Shown here one piece after another: positions 40,714 to 49,207 of a DNA stretch of 64,000 nt. The stretch's first letter is position 1. Each line of letters starts with the position of its first letter. The stretch covers positions 11,421 to 75,420 of the forward strand of contig CAWIMV010000004.1 in assembly GCA_963837325.1 (NCBI GenBank), given 5' to 3'. The stretch comes from CAVQKZ01 sp963837325 (lineage in GTDB: Bacteria > Actinomycetota > Actinomycetes > Mycobacteriales > Jatrophihabitantaceae). Under the pieces are notes generated by a model, which had not been told where the DNA came from, did not search any database, and was given only the letters and a program-made list of their open reading frames with translations. Both the position numbers and the translations under genes were made by a program.

Positions 40714-41253
40714 GTGAGGTTGATACCCGGGCGCGGTGGCCGCTCCGAGTTGGAGTTCGACCAGTTCGTGCGTGACTCGAGTACGAGGCTGTTTCGCAGT
40801 GCCGTGGCCATGACCGGTGAGCGGTCATCCGCCGAGGACCTGCTTCAGGAAGCGCTGCTGCGAACGGCTCGGCGGTGGTCAGTAGCCTGCGCGGCCCCGT
40901 ACCCATATGCAAGGGCCGTCCTGGTCAACCTCGCCAAGGACAGATGGCGGGCGCGCTCACGGCGGCCTCTACTCTTCGTCGACGACATGGGCCTCATGGA
41001 CGGCGCGGCGGAGCCACCGGATGGTCGGACCGAGCAGCGGGATGAGCTGATGAACCTGCTGGCGGCGCTACCAGCGCGCCAGCAGGTGGTCCTCGTCCTG
41101 CGCTATTTCGACGACCTGAGCGTGGCTGACGCCGCCGCCGTGCTCGGGTGTAACGAGGCTGCGGTCAGGTCGCTCACTCATCGGGCAATTTCGCGATTAC
41201 GGGAATTGCTCGCAGCCAACGGATCAAGTGAACAGGAGACTGCCCGATGCTGA
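40714..41253 (+). CDS. SigE-family ECF sigma factor
   Basis: 179 aa. Region 2: FDQFVRDSSTRLFRSAVAMT, EDLLQEALLRTARRW and YARAVLVNLAKDRWRARSRR. Region 4: LPARQQVVLVLRYFDDLSVA, then LGCNEAAVRSLTHRAISRL. This is the common actinobacterial SigE-family (SigE_fam) layout. The GTG 40714 start has GGAG about 10 nt upstream. Its end overlaps the following membrane protein by 7 bp. Confidence 0.92.
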   Translation: MRLIPGRGGRSELEFDQFVRDSSTRLFRSAVAMTGERSSAEDLLQEALLRTARRWSVACAAPYPYARAVLVNLAKDRWRARSRRPLLFVDDMGLMDGAAEPPDGRTEQRDELMNLLAALPARQQVVLVLRYFDDLSVADAAAVLGCNEAAVRSLTHRAISRLRELLAANGSSEQETARC

Positions 41254-42185
41254 CCGATCGCGAGATCATCGACACGCTGTCGCGAGGCTATCGCGATCGC
41301 GCCGACGTCGCAGGACCCGACGTTTCCCGAACCGCCGCTGCCATCCGGTCTCGACTCAAGGCATCGCGGCAGCGCCGCGCCGCAACCGTGGGCGGCGTGA
41401 GCATTGCGTTGGCCTGCCTGACCGCGGCCATCTTCGTCCGGGCCGAGTCTCCGGAACCCACGTCGACCGTGGCCGGGAGGAGCGTCGAACGCGGCGCCGG
41501 GACACTCCCGACCGGTACCACCGCGCCACGATCGCCAACTGCCAACCCAGCTGCCGATCCTGGCGACCCCGCTCAATCACAGGGGACGCTTCGTGCGCAG
41601 GCGCTAGAGGCCTTCAACGCTCGCTACCGCCAGTCCAACTTCGGTGTCGACAACCCACCACTGTTCAAGGTTGCCGCGGCTGAGCCCGGCGGCGGCAGGG
41701 CTGAACTGTGGACCGCGGTGGGTGACAACGGGGCCCAATGCACTGCCGTCTTCTACAGCGTGGCACCGATGGCAGACGACGCCGGGCACTCGTATCAACC
41801 GTGGACGCAGACCGCATGCGGCTCCAGTCGATTTACCGTCGGAGAGGCGGAGGGTGATCGCGTCCGGACGGCAGCGGAAGGTCACGCGGCGTGGGCAGCG
41901 ATCTCCGGAAGGCTCGGGCCGGACGGGCGCACTGTTCGCGTCAGCGACGGCCGGGGGCATGTCAAGATCTTCACGCCCCGCGCCGCCAACGGTTGGTTCC
42001 TCCTATTCGTGCCCGACTCCTGGCAACAAGGCCCGGATTCCAGCGTGCAGATCCTCGATGCCAACGGTCGGGTTGTCTCGCCTGACTCGGCAGGCTCGGC
42101 AGGCTCGGCTGGCACCGGCGACGCCACACCACGCGGGCACGCGTCCGCCTCAACGAGCCACGCATCGAGTCCACCTGCCGGCTAA
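41247..42185 (+). CDS. Single-pass membrane protein coupled to the SigE-family factor
   Basis: 312 aa. A basic N-terminus (RSRLKASRQRRAATVGG) leads to a transmembrane helix at about 48-65 (GVSIALACLTAAIFV), a Ser/Thr/Pro linker and an outer domain with two Cys (AQCTAVFYS and TACGSSRF). The C-terminus has Gly-Ser-Ala repeats from tandem CAGGCTCGG units near 42090. No zinc anti-sigma motif is present. The start overlaps the sigma gene by 7 bp. It is a probable membrane regulator or effector of that sigma factor; sequence alone does not settle it. Confidence 0.65.
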   Translation: MLTDREIIDTLSRGYRDRADVAGPDVSRTAAAIRSRLKASRQRRAATVGGVSIALACLTAAIFVRAESPEPTSTVAGRSVERGAGTLPTGTTAPRSPTANPAADPGDPAQSQGTLRAQALEAFNARYRQSNFGVDNPPLFKVAAAEPGGGRAELWTAVGDNGAQCTAVFYSVAPMADDAGHSYQPWTQTACGSSRFTVGEAEGDRVRTAAEGHAAWAAISGRLGPDGRTVRVSDGRGHVKIFTPRAANGWFLLFVPDSWQQGPDSSVQILDANGRVVSPDSAGSAGSAGTGDATPRGHASASTSHASSPPAG

Positions 42186-42217
42186 CTGGCGACCATCTCG
42201 GCAGCCGCCTGCGCTGC

Positions 42218-42232
42218 GCCGCGCTTCGCGGC
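42218..42232. terminator. Small hairpin between convergent genes
   Basis: GCCGCG-CTT-CGCGGC sits between the stops of the membrane-protein gene (42185) and sppA (42244). It could terminate from both sides. Confidence 0.45.
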
Positions 42233-42243
42233 CCGACGCCGCG

Positions 42244-43884
42244 TCAGCGCACGGTGATCGGGGGCATCCGCAGCAGCACCGACGCCGGCAATCCCAGGGC
42301 GCCCGTGACGTCGGACAACGCAGGCAGTGTCGCGCTCATCATCGCGCGCGGATCAGCGGAGTTCTTGGGTCGTCTCAGCCGAGCTAGCCGCGCGACGTGT
42401 ATCGGCGAGCGGAGCGGAGCGTCGACGGGCAGGGCACTGCGTTGCCGGGCGATGCGCACCGCGTCGCGCAGCCCGCCCAGCACGTCGACCAGGCCGACGG
42501 CCAGCGCGTCGCTACCTGTCCATACCCGGCCACGCGCGATGGGTTCGATCTCGGCAACGGCCCGGCCCCGGCCCTGAGCCACCTTGGCCACGAAGTCGTC
42601 GTACAACGAGTCGATGATGGCGGCCAACCGCTGCCGTTCGTCGTCGCTGTAACCGCGGCGCCCGGAGGACATCAGCGACCGCGCCCCATGCGACACCGAC
42701 CCCGTCGTGAGCCCCACGCGTTCGAGCAGTCCGCCAGCGGCGAATTTGCCGCCGATCACGCCGATCGACCCGGTCAGCGTCGAAGGTAACGCCACGATGA
42801 CGTCGGCCGGGCAGGCGACGAAGTAGCCGCCGGATGCGGCCAGCTCGCTCATCGACACGACGACCGGCTTGCCCGCATCGCGCACCCGGCACACCTCACG
42901 CCAGATCGTCTCGGACGCGACGGCCGACCCACCGGGTGAATCGACCCGCAGCACGACCGCTCGGGCGTGGTCGTCGCTTGCCGCCGCGCGCAGCGCCGCG
43001 CCGACCGAATCGCTCCCGACGGCGCGTCCCATGGGGCCGCGCCGTGAGCGGCCAGACACGATCGCGCCCCGGACCTCGACGAGTGCGACGTAGTTCCGGT
43101 TGCGGGTGGGCACTTGCGGGCGACGGCGCGGACGCCATCGGTCCGCGAACAGCAATTCGACGTCGGTGCCGACGCGGGATCGGATCGCCTCGTAGGCCTG
43201 GTCCCGGAAACCGACCGAGTCGATCAATCCGGCGTCGCGGGCCTCGGCCGCCGTCCTGGGACCGGTGTCGATCAGCTCGCGCAACCGCGCGACATCGATC
43301 GCGCGCTCAGCAGCGACCGTGTCCAGCCCATCGGTGAAGATCGACTCGGCAACGCGATCGACCGCGGTGCGGTGCGCCTCGGTGAACTCGGTGCGCGTGA
43401 AGACATCGGCGAAGTTCTTGTACTCATGGCGTTGCTCGAGTTGCGGTTCGATGCCCAGCCGGTCGAGCGCACCACGCACGAACGTCCTTTCCACCCCGAC
43501 CCCGAGCAGGCCGAGGCTGCCGCTTGGTTGCATCCAGATCTCGTCGAACCCGCTCGCCAATACATACGCCGCCATATCGCCGGAGCCCTCGCCGAACGAC
43601 TCCGCCCAAGCGACGGTCGGCTTGCCGCTGGCCGCGAAAGCGCGCACACCCAGGCGCAACTCCTGCATTGCCGCCCACGGCAGCCCGCCGCCGACCTTCG
43701 CGATCAGCCCTCGCACCTGCCGATCGCCGGCCGCCTCATGCAGAGCGCGCAGGGTCGGGCGGAGTTGATGCCGGCCGCGGGCTCGCCATCGCGCGAGGCG
43801 ATCGTCCGGGTCCGGCGCGGCCGGAAGCTCGGTCAGATCCAGTTCGAGCAGCAAGGACGGGCGGCGGAGCGGCAACGCGGGCAT
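42244..43884 (-). CDS. sppA: Signal peptide peptidase SppA, 67K type
   Basis: 546 aa with two tandem Clp/crotonase-like S49 domains, as in long SppA. The general-base Lys is in HEYKNFADVFTR (about 158) and the nucleophile Ser in MSELAASGGYFVA (about 351), the expected Lys-Ser dyad across the two halves. LRVDSPGGSAVASETIWREV and STLTGSIGVIGGKF are conserved. There is no obvious N-terminal anchor in this start (ATG 43884), which is unusual because SppA is normally membrane-bound; the frame is open to 44253 but without plausible signal or RBS. It degrades leftover signal peptides. Confidence 0.88.
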   Translation of the reverse strand: MPALPLRRPSLLLELDLTELPAAPDPDDRLARWRARGRHQLRPTLRALHEAAGDRQVRGLIAKVGGGLPWAAMQELRLGVRAFAASGKPTVAWAESFGEGSGDMAAYVLASGFDEIWMQPSGSLGLLGVGVERTFVRGALDRLGIEPQLEQRHEYKNFADVFTRTEFTEAHRTAVDRVAESIFTDGLDTVAAERAIDVARLRELIDTGPRTAAEARDAGLIDSVGFRDQAYEAIRSRVGTDVELLFADRWRPRRRPQVPTRNRNYVALVEVRGAIVSGRSRRGPMGRAVGSDSVGAALRAAASDDHARAVVLRVDSPGGSAVASETIWREVCRVRDAGKPVVVSMSELAASGGYFVACPADVIVALPSTLTGSIGVIGGKFAAGGLLERVGLTTGSVSHGARSLMSSGRRGYSDDERQRLAAIIDSLYDDFVAKVAQGRGRAVAEIEPIARGRVWTGSDALAVGLVDVLGGLRDAVRIARQRSALPVDAPLRSPIHVARLARLRRPKNSADPRAMMSATLPALSDVTGALGLPASVLLRMPPITVR

Positions 43885-44001
43885 GCCTACACCGTAGAGA
43901 CGGGGCGCCTGTGCGAACACCGGGCGCGTGGTGTCAAGGGCGGCAGGTGACGGCGCCGCGTCGCCGGAAATGGCTGGCGGAGCGCGGGCGCTTCCTCGAC
44001 G

Positions 44002-44217
44002 ATGTGCCCGGAGGTCGTCACCGAAGCCTGGCGAACGCGCCGCGCCGAGGTGGAATTCGCCGAGCAGTTCGTCGAAGGCACGACCGATCTGGGGATGCTC
44101 GGGACGACCGGAGTGTCGATGCGCGACGTTCTGGTCCACATGATCGAGGAGTACGCCCGACACTGCGGGCACGCCGACCTGCTCCGCGAGCGGATCGACG
44201 GGCGCGTCGGCCAATAG
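44002..44217 (+). pseudogene. C-terminal remnant of a DinB/DUF664 protein
   Basis: About 71 codons end in VSMRDVLVHMIEEYARHCGH, then ADLLRERIDGRVG, the highly typical C-terminus of the DUF664 DinB-like family (full length about 170 aa). The upstream sequence in this frame does not continue the family and there is no RBS, so the N-terminal half is missing. It is a decayed gene beside sppA. Confidence 0.68.
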
Positions 44218-44788
44218 CGCAACCGGCAGCTTCGCGCGACCGCGCCCGATCACCCGCCGGCGCGCACCCTGACGGGCACGTCCCGCGCCGTGAGAAAAAC
44301 CACAGCCGGATTCTTCGATCGGGCCGGGCCAAAGGCGAAGCCCTTCGCACCGCCGCGAACCGGCCCGCGCGTACTCGAGGGCCCGCCACTGCGCGCTGGC
44401 GCGCGGACTCGATTCAGAAGGTCTTCCGATATTTCAGAACGTCCGCAGAGGCGGTCTTGTAAGGCTGATCGGCATGAATTCGGTGACCGGGACACGCCCT
44501 GTCCAGGACTTCGAAACCGCTCCGCCCCTGCCGGCGGTTCACCGCCTGGTGCAACTGCAGGGTGCCGCGGCCGTGCTCGCCATGCTGGTCGCCGGAGTCC
44601 GGATTGCACGAAGTGTGGGGGTTTGTCACAATCGCTGGGCGAACCGCGCTTTGCGTCGAACCAGCGGCGATTCAACTGCTCGCCTGAACCCGCCAGCGCC
44701 CAATGATGCCCGGACACCCCGATTGGTTCTCGATCGGACCCCCGGGGTCACGGCGTGAGCGGGCCATCCACGGCCGAAGGAGCAACCG
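44218..44788. other. 571-nt stretch without a supported gene
   Basis: It holds a possible 94-codon frame at 44474-44758 with no recognisable domain and no clear RBS, and a few short GC-rich inverted repeats. I see no tRNA-like cloverleaf and no mobile-element end. It may contain further debris of the decayed locus to its left. Confidence 0.5.
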
Positions 44789-45145
44789 ATGTATCTGAGG
44801 AAGCGCCGGCAGACCGCCGAGGATCCGGACTGGATTACTGCTCGTAGCGTTCCGATCACGTCGGGCCGGATGCACTGGGAACCGGACCAGATCGGCGTGA
44901 TCATTGCTCAGCGACACGCGACGGGCTGGTTCATCCACGCGAAGTACCGTGCCGACGCTCCCGCGGCCGAATTCGAGCACTTCAAAGAGTTCATTGCCGT
45001 ACGCGTCTACCTGCTACTCACGCAGGGCCCTCAGCTGGAAACGTGGAATCGCGGCGAGAACGACGGCGAGTGGCTGGCACCCTGGGCCATCACCCAGCGC
45101 GAGATCGCCGACCTCATGCCCGACACCGTTCCGATCCACTGGTAA
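44789..45145 (+). CDS. Hypothetical protein, 118 aa
   Basis: The start ATG follows AAGGAG with 6 nt spacing, one of the best ribosome sites in the window, and codon use is typical. The protein is soluble and Trp-rich (GRMHWEPDQIGV, HATGWFIHAKYRADA, GEWLAPWAITQREIADLMPD). I do not recognise a family. It is a monocistron between the DinB remnant and the oxidase island. Confidence 0.7.
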   Translation: MYLRKRRQTAEDPDWITARSVPITSGRMHWEPDQIGVIIAQRHATGWFIHAKYRADAPAAEFEHFKEFIAVRVYLLLTQGPQLETWNRGENDGEWLAPWAITQREIADLMPDTVPIHW

Positions 45146-45301
45146 CCGGGAGGTTCCGGAGGTCTCGCGGTACCGGGCTCGAATGGTCGCCGGTGCGGTG
45201 GGCCCAGTTGAGCACCGGCTTCCTTGAGTAGATGATGACGGGATGAATCGCGCGGGCCACCGGTGAACAGCTCACTCGCCGGCATGTAGACAGCGGCTCG
45301 C

Positions 45302-46060
45302 ATGCATTCGGCCGAAGGTTTCGTTCAAACGGTGATCAGCGGCCCGTTGCTCGCCGCTATCGCGGTCGCGATCTTGGTTGGCCTGGTTGGCTTCCTGTCG
45401 CCGTGCGTGCTGCCGCTCGTGCCCGGCTACCTTTCCTACCTGGCCGGACTATCCGCGTCACGCGACGAACATCGCCAGCGCTGGCTCATCGGCGGTGCGG
45501 TCCTGTTCGTTCTCGGCTTCACGACGGTATTCGTCATCACGACGGGAGTGCTGTTTGCCGGTCTCGGAACCTGGATCGACACCCACCGAACCGCGCTGGA
45601 GCGTGGCCTGGGTGCAGTGACGATCTTGCTCGGCGTGGTGTTCCTGGGTGGCGTATCGCTGTTGCAACGCGAGTTGCGGATTCATCGCCGGCCGCCTCCG
45701 GGCGTGCTTGGGGCTCCGCTGATGGGGATCGTCTTCGGCCTGGCCTGGACGCCCTGCCTGACCCCGACGTTCGGCACCGTGCTCGCACTGGCCGCCACCC
45801 AAGGAACAGCCGGACGCGGCACAGTCCTCACGGTCGCCTATTGCGTCGGCCTGGGTGTGCCGTTCGTGCTGGTCGCTGCCGGCGTGGGCTGGGTGAGCGG
45901 CGCGCTGACGTTGGTGCGTCGGCACAGTCGGCTGGTGGGCCAGCTCGGCGGCGGCCTTCTCATCGGTATCGGCTTCTTACTCGTCTTCGGAATATGGGGC
46001 GATTGGATGAATGCATTGCGGGGCTGGGCCGGGCAAACCGGCGTCGGTTCCGGGCTCTGA
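45302..46060 (+). CDS. ccdA: Cytochrome c biogenesis protein CcdA
   Basis: 252 aa, six transmembrane segments. The two reactive Cys are in GFLSPCVLPLVPGYLSYLAG (about 35) and GLAWTPCLTPTFGTVLA (about 151), each flanked by Pro as in CcdA/DsbD. It passes electrons from cytoplasmic thioredoxin across the membrane to outer thioredoxin-like proteins. Here the likely partners are the TlpA-like protein at 53549 and the SCO domain at 46208. Confidence 0.92.
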   Translation: MHSAEGFVQTVISGPLLAAIAVAILVGLVGFLSPCVLPLVPGYLSYLAGLSASRDEHRQRWLIGGAVLFVLGFTTVFVITTGVLFAGLGTWIDTHRTALERGLGAVTILLGVVFLGGVSLLQRELRIHRRPPPGVLGAPLMGIVFGLAWTPCLTPTFGTVLALAATQGTAGRGTVLTVAYCVGLGVPFVLVAAGVGWVSGALTLVRRHSRLVGQLGGGLLIGIGFLLVFGIWGDWMNALRGWAGQTGVGSGL

Positions 46061-46132
46061 TCCCCTTGCACCAAAAGGCCGAGCCGATAGCATCGCAACT
46101 GGTCAGCGTGCGCCGAACGTCGGGAGATGGCT

Positions 46133-46207
46133 ATGAACTCGCCAGCACGCTCCCCCCGCGGTAGGCCTGCCGTCGCGGTCGCGCTGCCGGCCCATCGGAC
46201 CGCCTAG
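46133..46207 (+). CDS. Possible 24-codon leader ORF coupled to the membrane-SCO gene
   Basis: An ATG at 46133 follows GGGAG at 6 nt, and the ORF (MNSPARSPRGRPAVAVALPA, then HRTA) ends TAG directly against the ATG of the next gene (TAGATG). The downstream gene has no good RBS of its own, so translation of this ORF may set its expression. It is too short to be sure it is translated. Confidence 0.4.
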   Translation: MNSPARSPRGRPAVAVALPAHRTA

Positions 46208-47965
46208 ATGCCGGAACCAGAGACCCCAATCCCGGATCTGAGTCCGCAACTGTTCTCATTGCTCTTGCGCAGTGCTTTGTGCATGGTCCTTGCTGCGGCG
46301 ATCGTGGGCCTGGGCGTGTGGTTGCTGCAGCGCACGCGTCCGGACATCTTGCCGCGGGTACGGCAGCGGCTGTTCGAAGCGAAGGATGCCGCTCCCCGCG
46401 AGCCGTCCGCGCGTCGCTTCCTTCGTATCTGTCTCGGTCTCCTCTGGGTGTTCGACGGGTTACTGCAAGCCCAGCGCGACATGCCCGGCGGCTTCATTCC
46501 ACGCGGGATCGCGCCGGGGATCGCGTCGAGTCCGAACTGGCTGGGCGACCTGGTGGAGCCGCTGGCCCGGACGTGGACGAGACACCCGGTAACCGCCGAC
46601 GCGATCACCGTGTGGATCCAGGTCGGCTTGGGACTGCTGATCCTGTGCGGTGGTCGAGGACTACTCAGCCGGGCGGCGCTGTGGGCGTCGGTGGTGTGGG
46701 CATTGGCAGTCTGGGTCGTCGGCGAGTTCCTCGGAGGCCTGCTCGAGCCCGGCGCCTCCTGGCTGGTCGGAGCCCCCGGAGCTGTGCTGGCCTACGTACT
46801 AGCCGCCGGGTTGCTGCTTGCGCCGTGGCCGTGGTGGGAAAGCGGCCGCATTCCGCGACTGACGCGGCTCGGCGTGGGGGTTTGGCTGCTGCTCGGCGCG
46901 GTGCTACAGGCTGTGCCGTGGGAGCAGTCGTGGTCGGCGCAAAGCCTGTCGGAACCATTCTCGGAAGCGGCAAAGACCGCCCAGCCGGCATTGCTGAAAG
47001 CACCGATCACCACCTTGGCCCGGTGGAGCACGGCCCACCCCGCTTTGGTCAACGCCGTCCTGATCGCGGCCCTGGTGGCGGTTGGCGTTGGACTGTGCGT
47101 CAGCGCGAAAACAGGTTTCGTTGTGGCCGGGCTCGTGGTGTGCGCGGCGACCTGGTGGCTCGCGCAGGACTTCGGCGTGCTCGGCGGCACCGGGACCGAC
47201 CCCAACACAGCCCTGCCGCTGGCCCTGCTGCTTGTTTCGACGCTGCCCGGATGGTCGTCAGCGCCCGCGTCGAATGAGGAGCGCGATAGCTCGGATCAGA
47301 TACGACGAACGAGCCGGTTGCGACAGCCGGTCACGGCCGCGGTAGCGACGCTGGGTCTTGCTGCACTCGTCGTGGCTCCATTGGCGCTCACCCGGCCCCT
47401 ATTCGGTCCGGCGGACGCGGCCGCGGTCACCGCCGACAGTGGGGGTGGCGTCATCGCGCTCGGGCATCGCCGCGCCCCGGACTTCGCGTTGACCGACCAG
47501 AACGGCCGTTCGGTGTCGATGCACAGTTTGCGGGGCAAGTTGACCGTGCTGACGTTCTTGGACCCGGTGTGCAGCGACGAGTGCCCGGTGATCGCCAACC
47601 AGCTGGCCATCGCCGACGCCCAGATCGGCGCACTCGCCGCACGCGTGGAGTTCGTGGCGATCGATACCAACCCCGTTTTCCACGAGGTATCCGATGTCGC
47701 CGCTTTCACGACTTCGCACGGCCTGGATGATCTGTCGAATTGGCATTTCCTGGCCGGCCCGGTTGCGAAGCTGCAGGACCTCTTGACTGCGTATGGCGTG
47801 AGCGTCGCCGTCCCGAGCGTCGGCATGATCGAACACAGTGAAGGTATCTACTTCATCTCCAACAAGGGCAGTCAGGTGGCCTACCTCGGTGACGGCGCGA
47901 ATGCTGACCTCACGACAAGTTACGGCGACCGCTTGCGGAACGAGATCCGGACGTTGCTCAAGTGA
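46208..47965 (+). CDS. Fusion of a DoxX-like membrane domain and a SCO1/SenC copper chaperone
   Basis: 585 aa. Residues 1-400 have about eleven hydrophobic segments and resemble DoxX/TQO-type membrane proteins (FLRICLGLLWVFDGLLQAQR, and IWVQVGLGLLILCGG-like stretches). Residues 415-585 are a SCO thioredoxin-fold domain: APDFALTDQNGRSVSMHSLR, then FLDPVCSDECPVIANQL with Cys 455 and Cys 459. His 543 in GMIEHSEGIYFIS stands at the expected spacing for the third copper ligand. The SCO domain should insert copper into CuA of subunit II outside the membrane. SCO proteins usually have a single anchor, so this large membrane part is unusual. Confidence 0.85.
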   Translation: MPEPETPIPDLSPQLFSLLLRSALCMVLAAAIVGLGVWLLQRTRPDILPRVRQRLFEAKDAAPREPSARRFLRICLGLLWVFDGLLQAQRDMPGGFIPRGIAPGIASSPNWLGDLVEPLARTWTRHPVTADAITVWIQVGLGLLILCGGRGLLSRAALWASVVWALAVWVVGEFLGGLLEPGASWLVGAPGAVLAYVLAAGLLLAPWPWWESGRIPRLTRLGVGVWLLLGAVLQAVPWEQSWSAQSLSEPFSEAAKTAQPALLKAPITTLARWSTAHPALVNAVLIAALVAVGVGLCVSAKTGFVVAGLVVCAATWWLAQDFGVLGGTGTDPNTALPLALLLVSTLPGWSSAPASNEERDSSDQIRRTSRLRQPVTAAVATLGLAALVVAPLALTRPLFGPADAAAVTADSGGGVIALGHRRAPDFALTDQNGRSVSMHSLRGKLTVLTFLDPVCSDECPVIANQLAIADAQIGALAARVEFVAIDTNPVFHEVSDVAAFTTSHGLDDLSNWHFLAGPVAKLQDLLTAYGVSVAVPSVGMIEHSEGIYFISNKGSQVAYLGDGANADLTTSYGDRLRNEIRTLLK

Positions 47966-49092
47966 CGCGGCGGCGTGGACGCGGAGGCGGCGGTCGAGCC
48001 CGGTGCACGGCCATCTGCTGCGCGGTCATCGTCTTGGTGGCGGCGGCGTGCTCGGGCAAACGACATCAGTCGGCTGCGGCCCGCTTCGCGACCACGGCTG
48101 GTGCGCCTCTTTCTGCGACCTCTCCCTACCTGCTCATGAGCGATGCGGCAACTGGCCTGGCCGTGTGGCCGAGCGAACGCGCGTGGCTGCTCCTCGGCAC
48201 CACCGACGGTTGGCAGCACGTCGCGAACCGCACCCCCATCGCGGTGCCGACGGGCGGCGGACTGGTCGCGGCTGCGTTCGCAGGCAACCTCTCAGTGGCG
48301 ATCGGTACGTACGAACGGCTCACCCAATCTCCGCTCGTGACGAGCACCGGCGACAAGGGTCCGTGGCGTCCCAGCGAGCTGCCCGGCGCGATCGCTGATT
48401 CGCGGGCCGCCGTCTCTGTTGCCGGGCGGCAAACGGCCATCCTCAACCGCGCGGGTGGCATGGTCGTCTCGTACCGCGCCGGCCGCTGGACCCAACTGAC
48501 CACCGCGGCGAGGCTCGATCCGGGCGGCGGGTTGCGGCTCGACGGCGTGACGTGGAGAGACGGTGCGTTCGGCTGGCTCACCGGCCACGGCCGCACGAAC
48601 ACCTCCATGGCTTTCCAGACCACCGACGGCGGACACAGTTGGGCACCGCTGCCCCACGCCGGCCAAGCCGTCGTCGCCGCTCTGGCGCCGTGTGGACGTG
48701 GCCGCAATTGGGTTGTGCCGCTCGTCGGCGCAAACGGCACCATCCGGTTGGACCGTACGACTGACGGGGGAACGTCGTGGCGAACGGGGGGATCGGTGGC
48801 CCTTGGATCAGGCCCACCTGCGTGGGGCTGCTGGCAAGACGAAGTGTGGCTGGCCGGACGAGACGATCATGTGTTCGTGTCCGAGGACGCCGGGGTGCGT
48901 TGGGCTGACGCCGGCCGCGCACCGGCCGGCGTCACCGCATTGTCACCGACCGGCGGCGGTGCCGGTTTCGCCGCATCGGCGACTGGGGGCAAGGCGGCAT
49001 TGTGGGCGGTCGCAGGCAACGGCACCCGGTTCACGAAACTGGCCTTGCCGGGCTGGGTTGCCACGGTGGGAGCCCAGATGGGAACCAGCTGA
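47962..49092 (+). CDS. Lipoprotein with BNR/sialidase-like propeller
   Basis: 376 aa. Lipobox VAAAC ends the signal peptide (about residue 30). Asp-box-like repeats follow: TTDGGHSWAPL, TTDGGTSWRTGG and SEDAGVRWADAG, spaced about 45-55 residues as in beta-propellers. No sialidase catalytic residues are evident. The GTG start overlaps the stop of the membrane-SCO gene (GTGA), so the two are co-translated. Its role in the oxidase island is unknown; it might be an assembly or scaffold factor. Confidence 0.75.
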   Translation: MTRRRGRGGGGRARCTAICCAVIVLVAAACSGKRHQSAAARFATTAGAPLSATSPYLLMSDAATGLAVWPSERAWLLLGTTDGWQHVANRTPIAVPTGGGLVAAAFAGNLSVAIGTYERLTQSPLVTSTGDKGPWRPSELPGAIADSRAAVSVAGRQTAILNRAGGMVVSYRAGRWTQLTTAARLDPGGGLRLDGVTWRDGAFGWLTGHGRTNTSMAFQTTDGGHSWAPLPHAGQAVVAALAPCGRGRNWVVPLVGANGTIRLDRTTDGGTSWRTGGSVALGSGPPAWGCWQDEVWLAGRDDHVFVSEDAGVRWADAGRAPAGVTALSPTGGGAGFAASATGGKAALWAVAGNGTRFTKLALPGWVATVGAQMGTS

Positions 49093-49144
49093 GCCCACCG
49101 CCGCTCTCGCCCGGGGACACCGCCGCCAACCGACGCCGCCCAGT

Positions 49145-49207
49145 GGTTCAGCCGTTTCCGACGAGGGTTCAGCCGTTTCCGACGAGGGTTCAGCCGTTTC
49201 CGACGAG
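49145..49207. repeat. Three tandem 21-bp copies of the ctaE 3' end
   Basis: GGTTCAGCCGTTTCCGACGA plus one G is repeated at 49145, 49166 and 49187. On the minus strand each copy reads LVGNG followed by a TGA stop. The first copy met by the ribosome is the true end of ctaE; the two others lie in its 3' flank, before the convergent lipoprotein gene. It looks like a slippage duplication. Confidence 0.9.

Noticed and set aside
44474..44758. 94-codon frame in the gene-poor stretch
   Set aside because: There is no clear ribosome site, no family resemblance, and Arg/Pro-rich composition typical of shadow frames.
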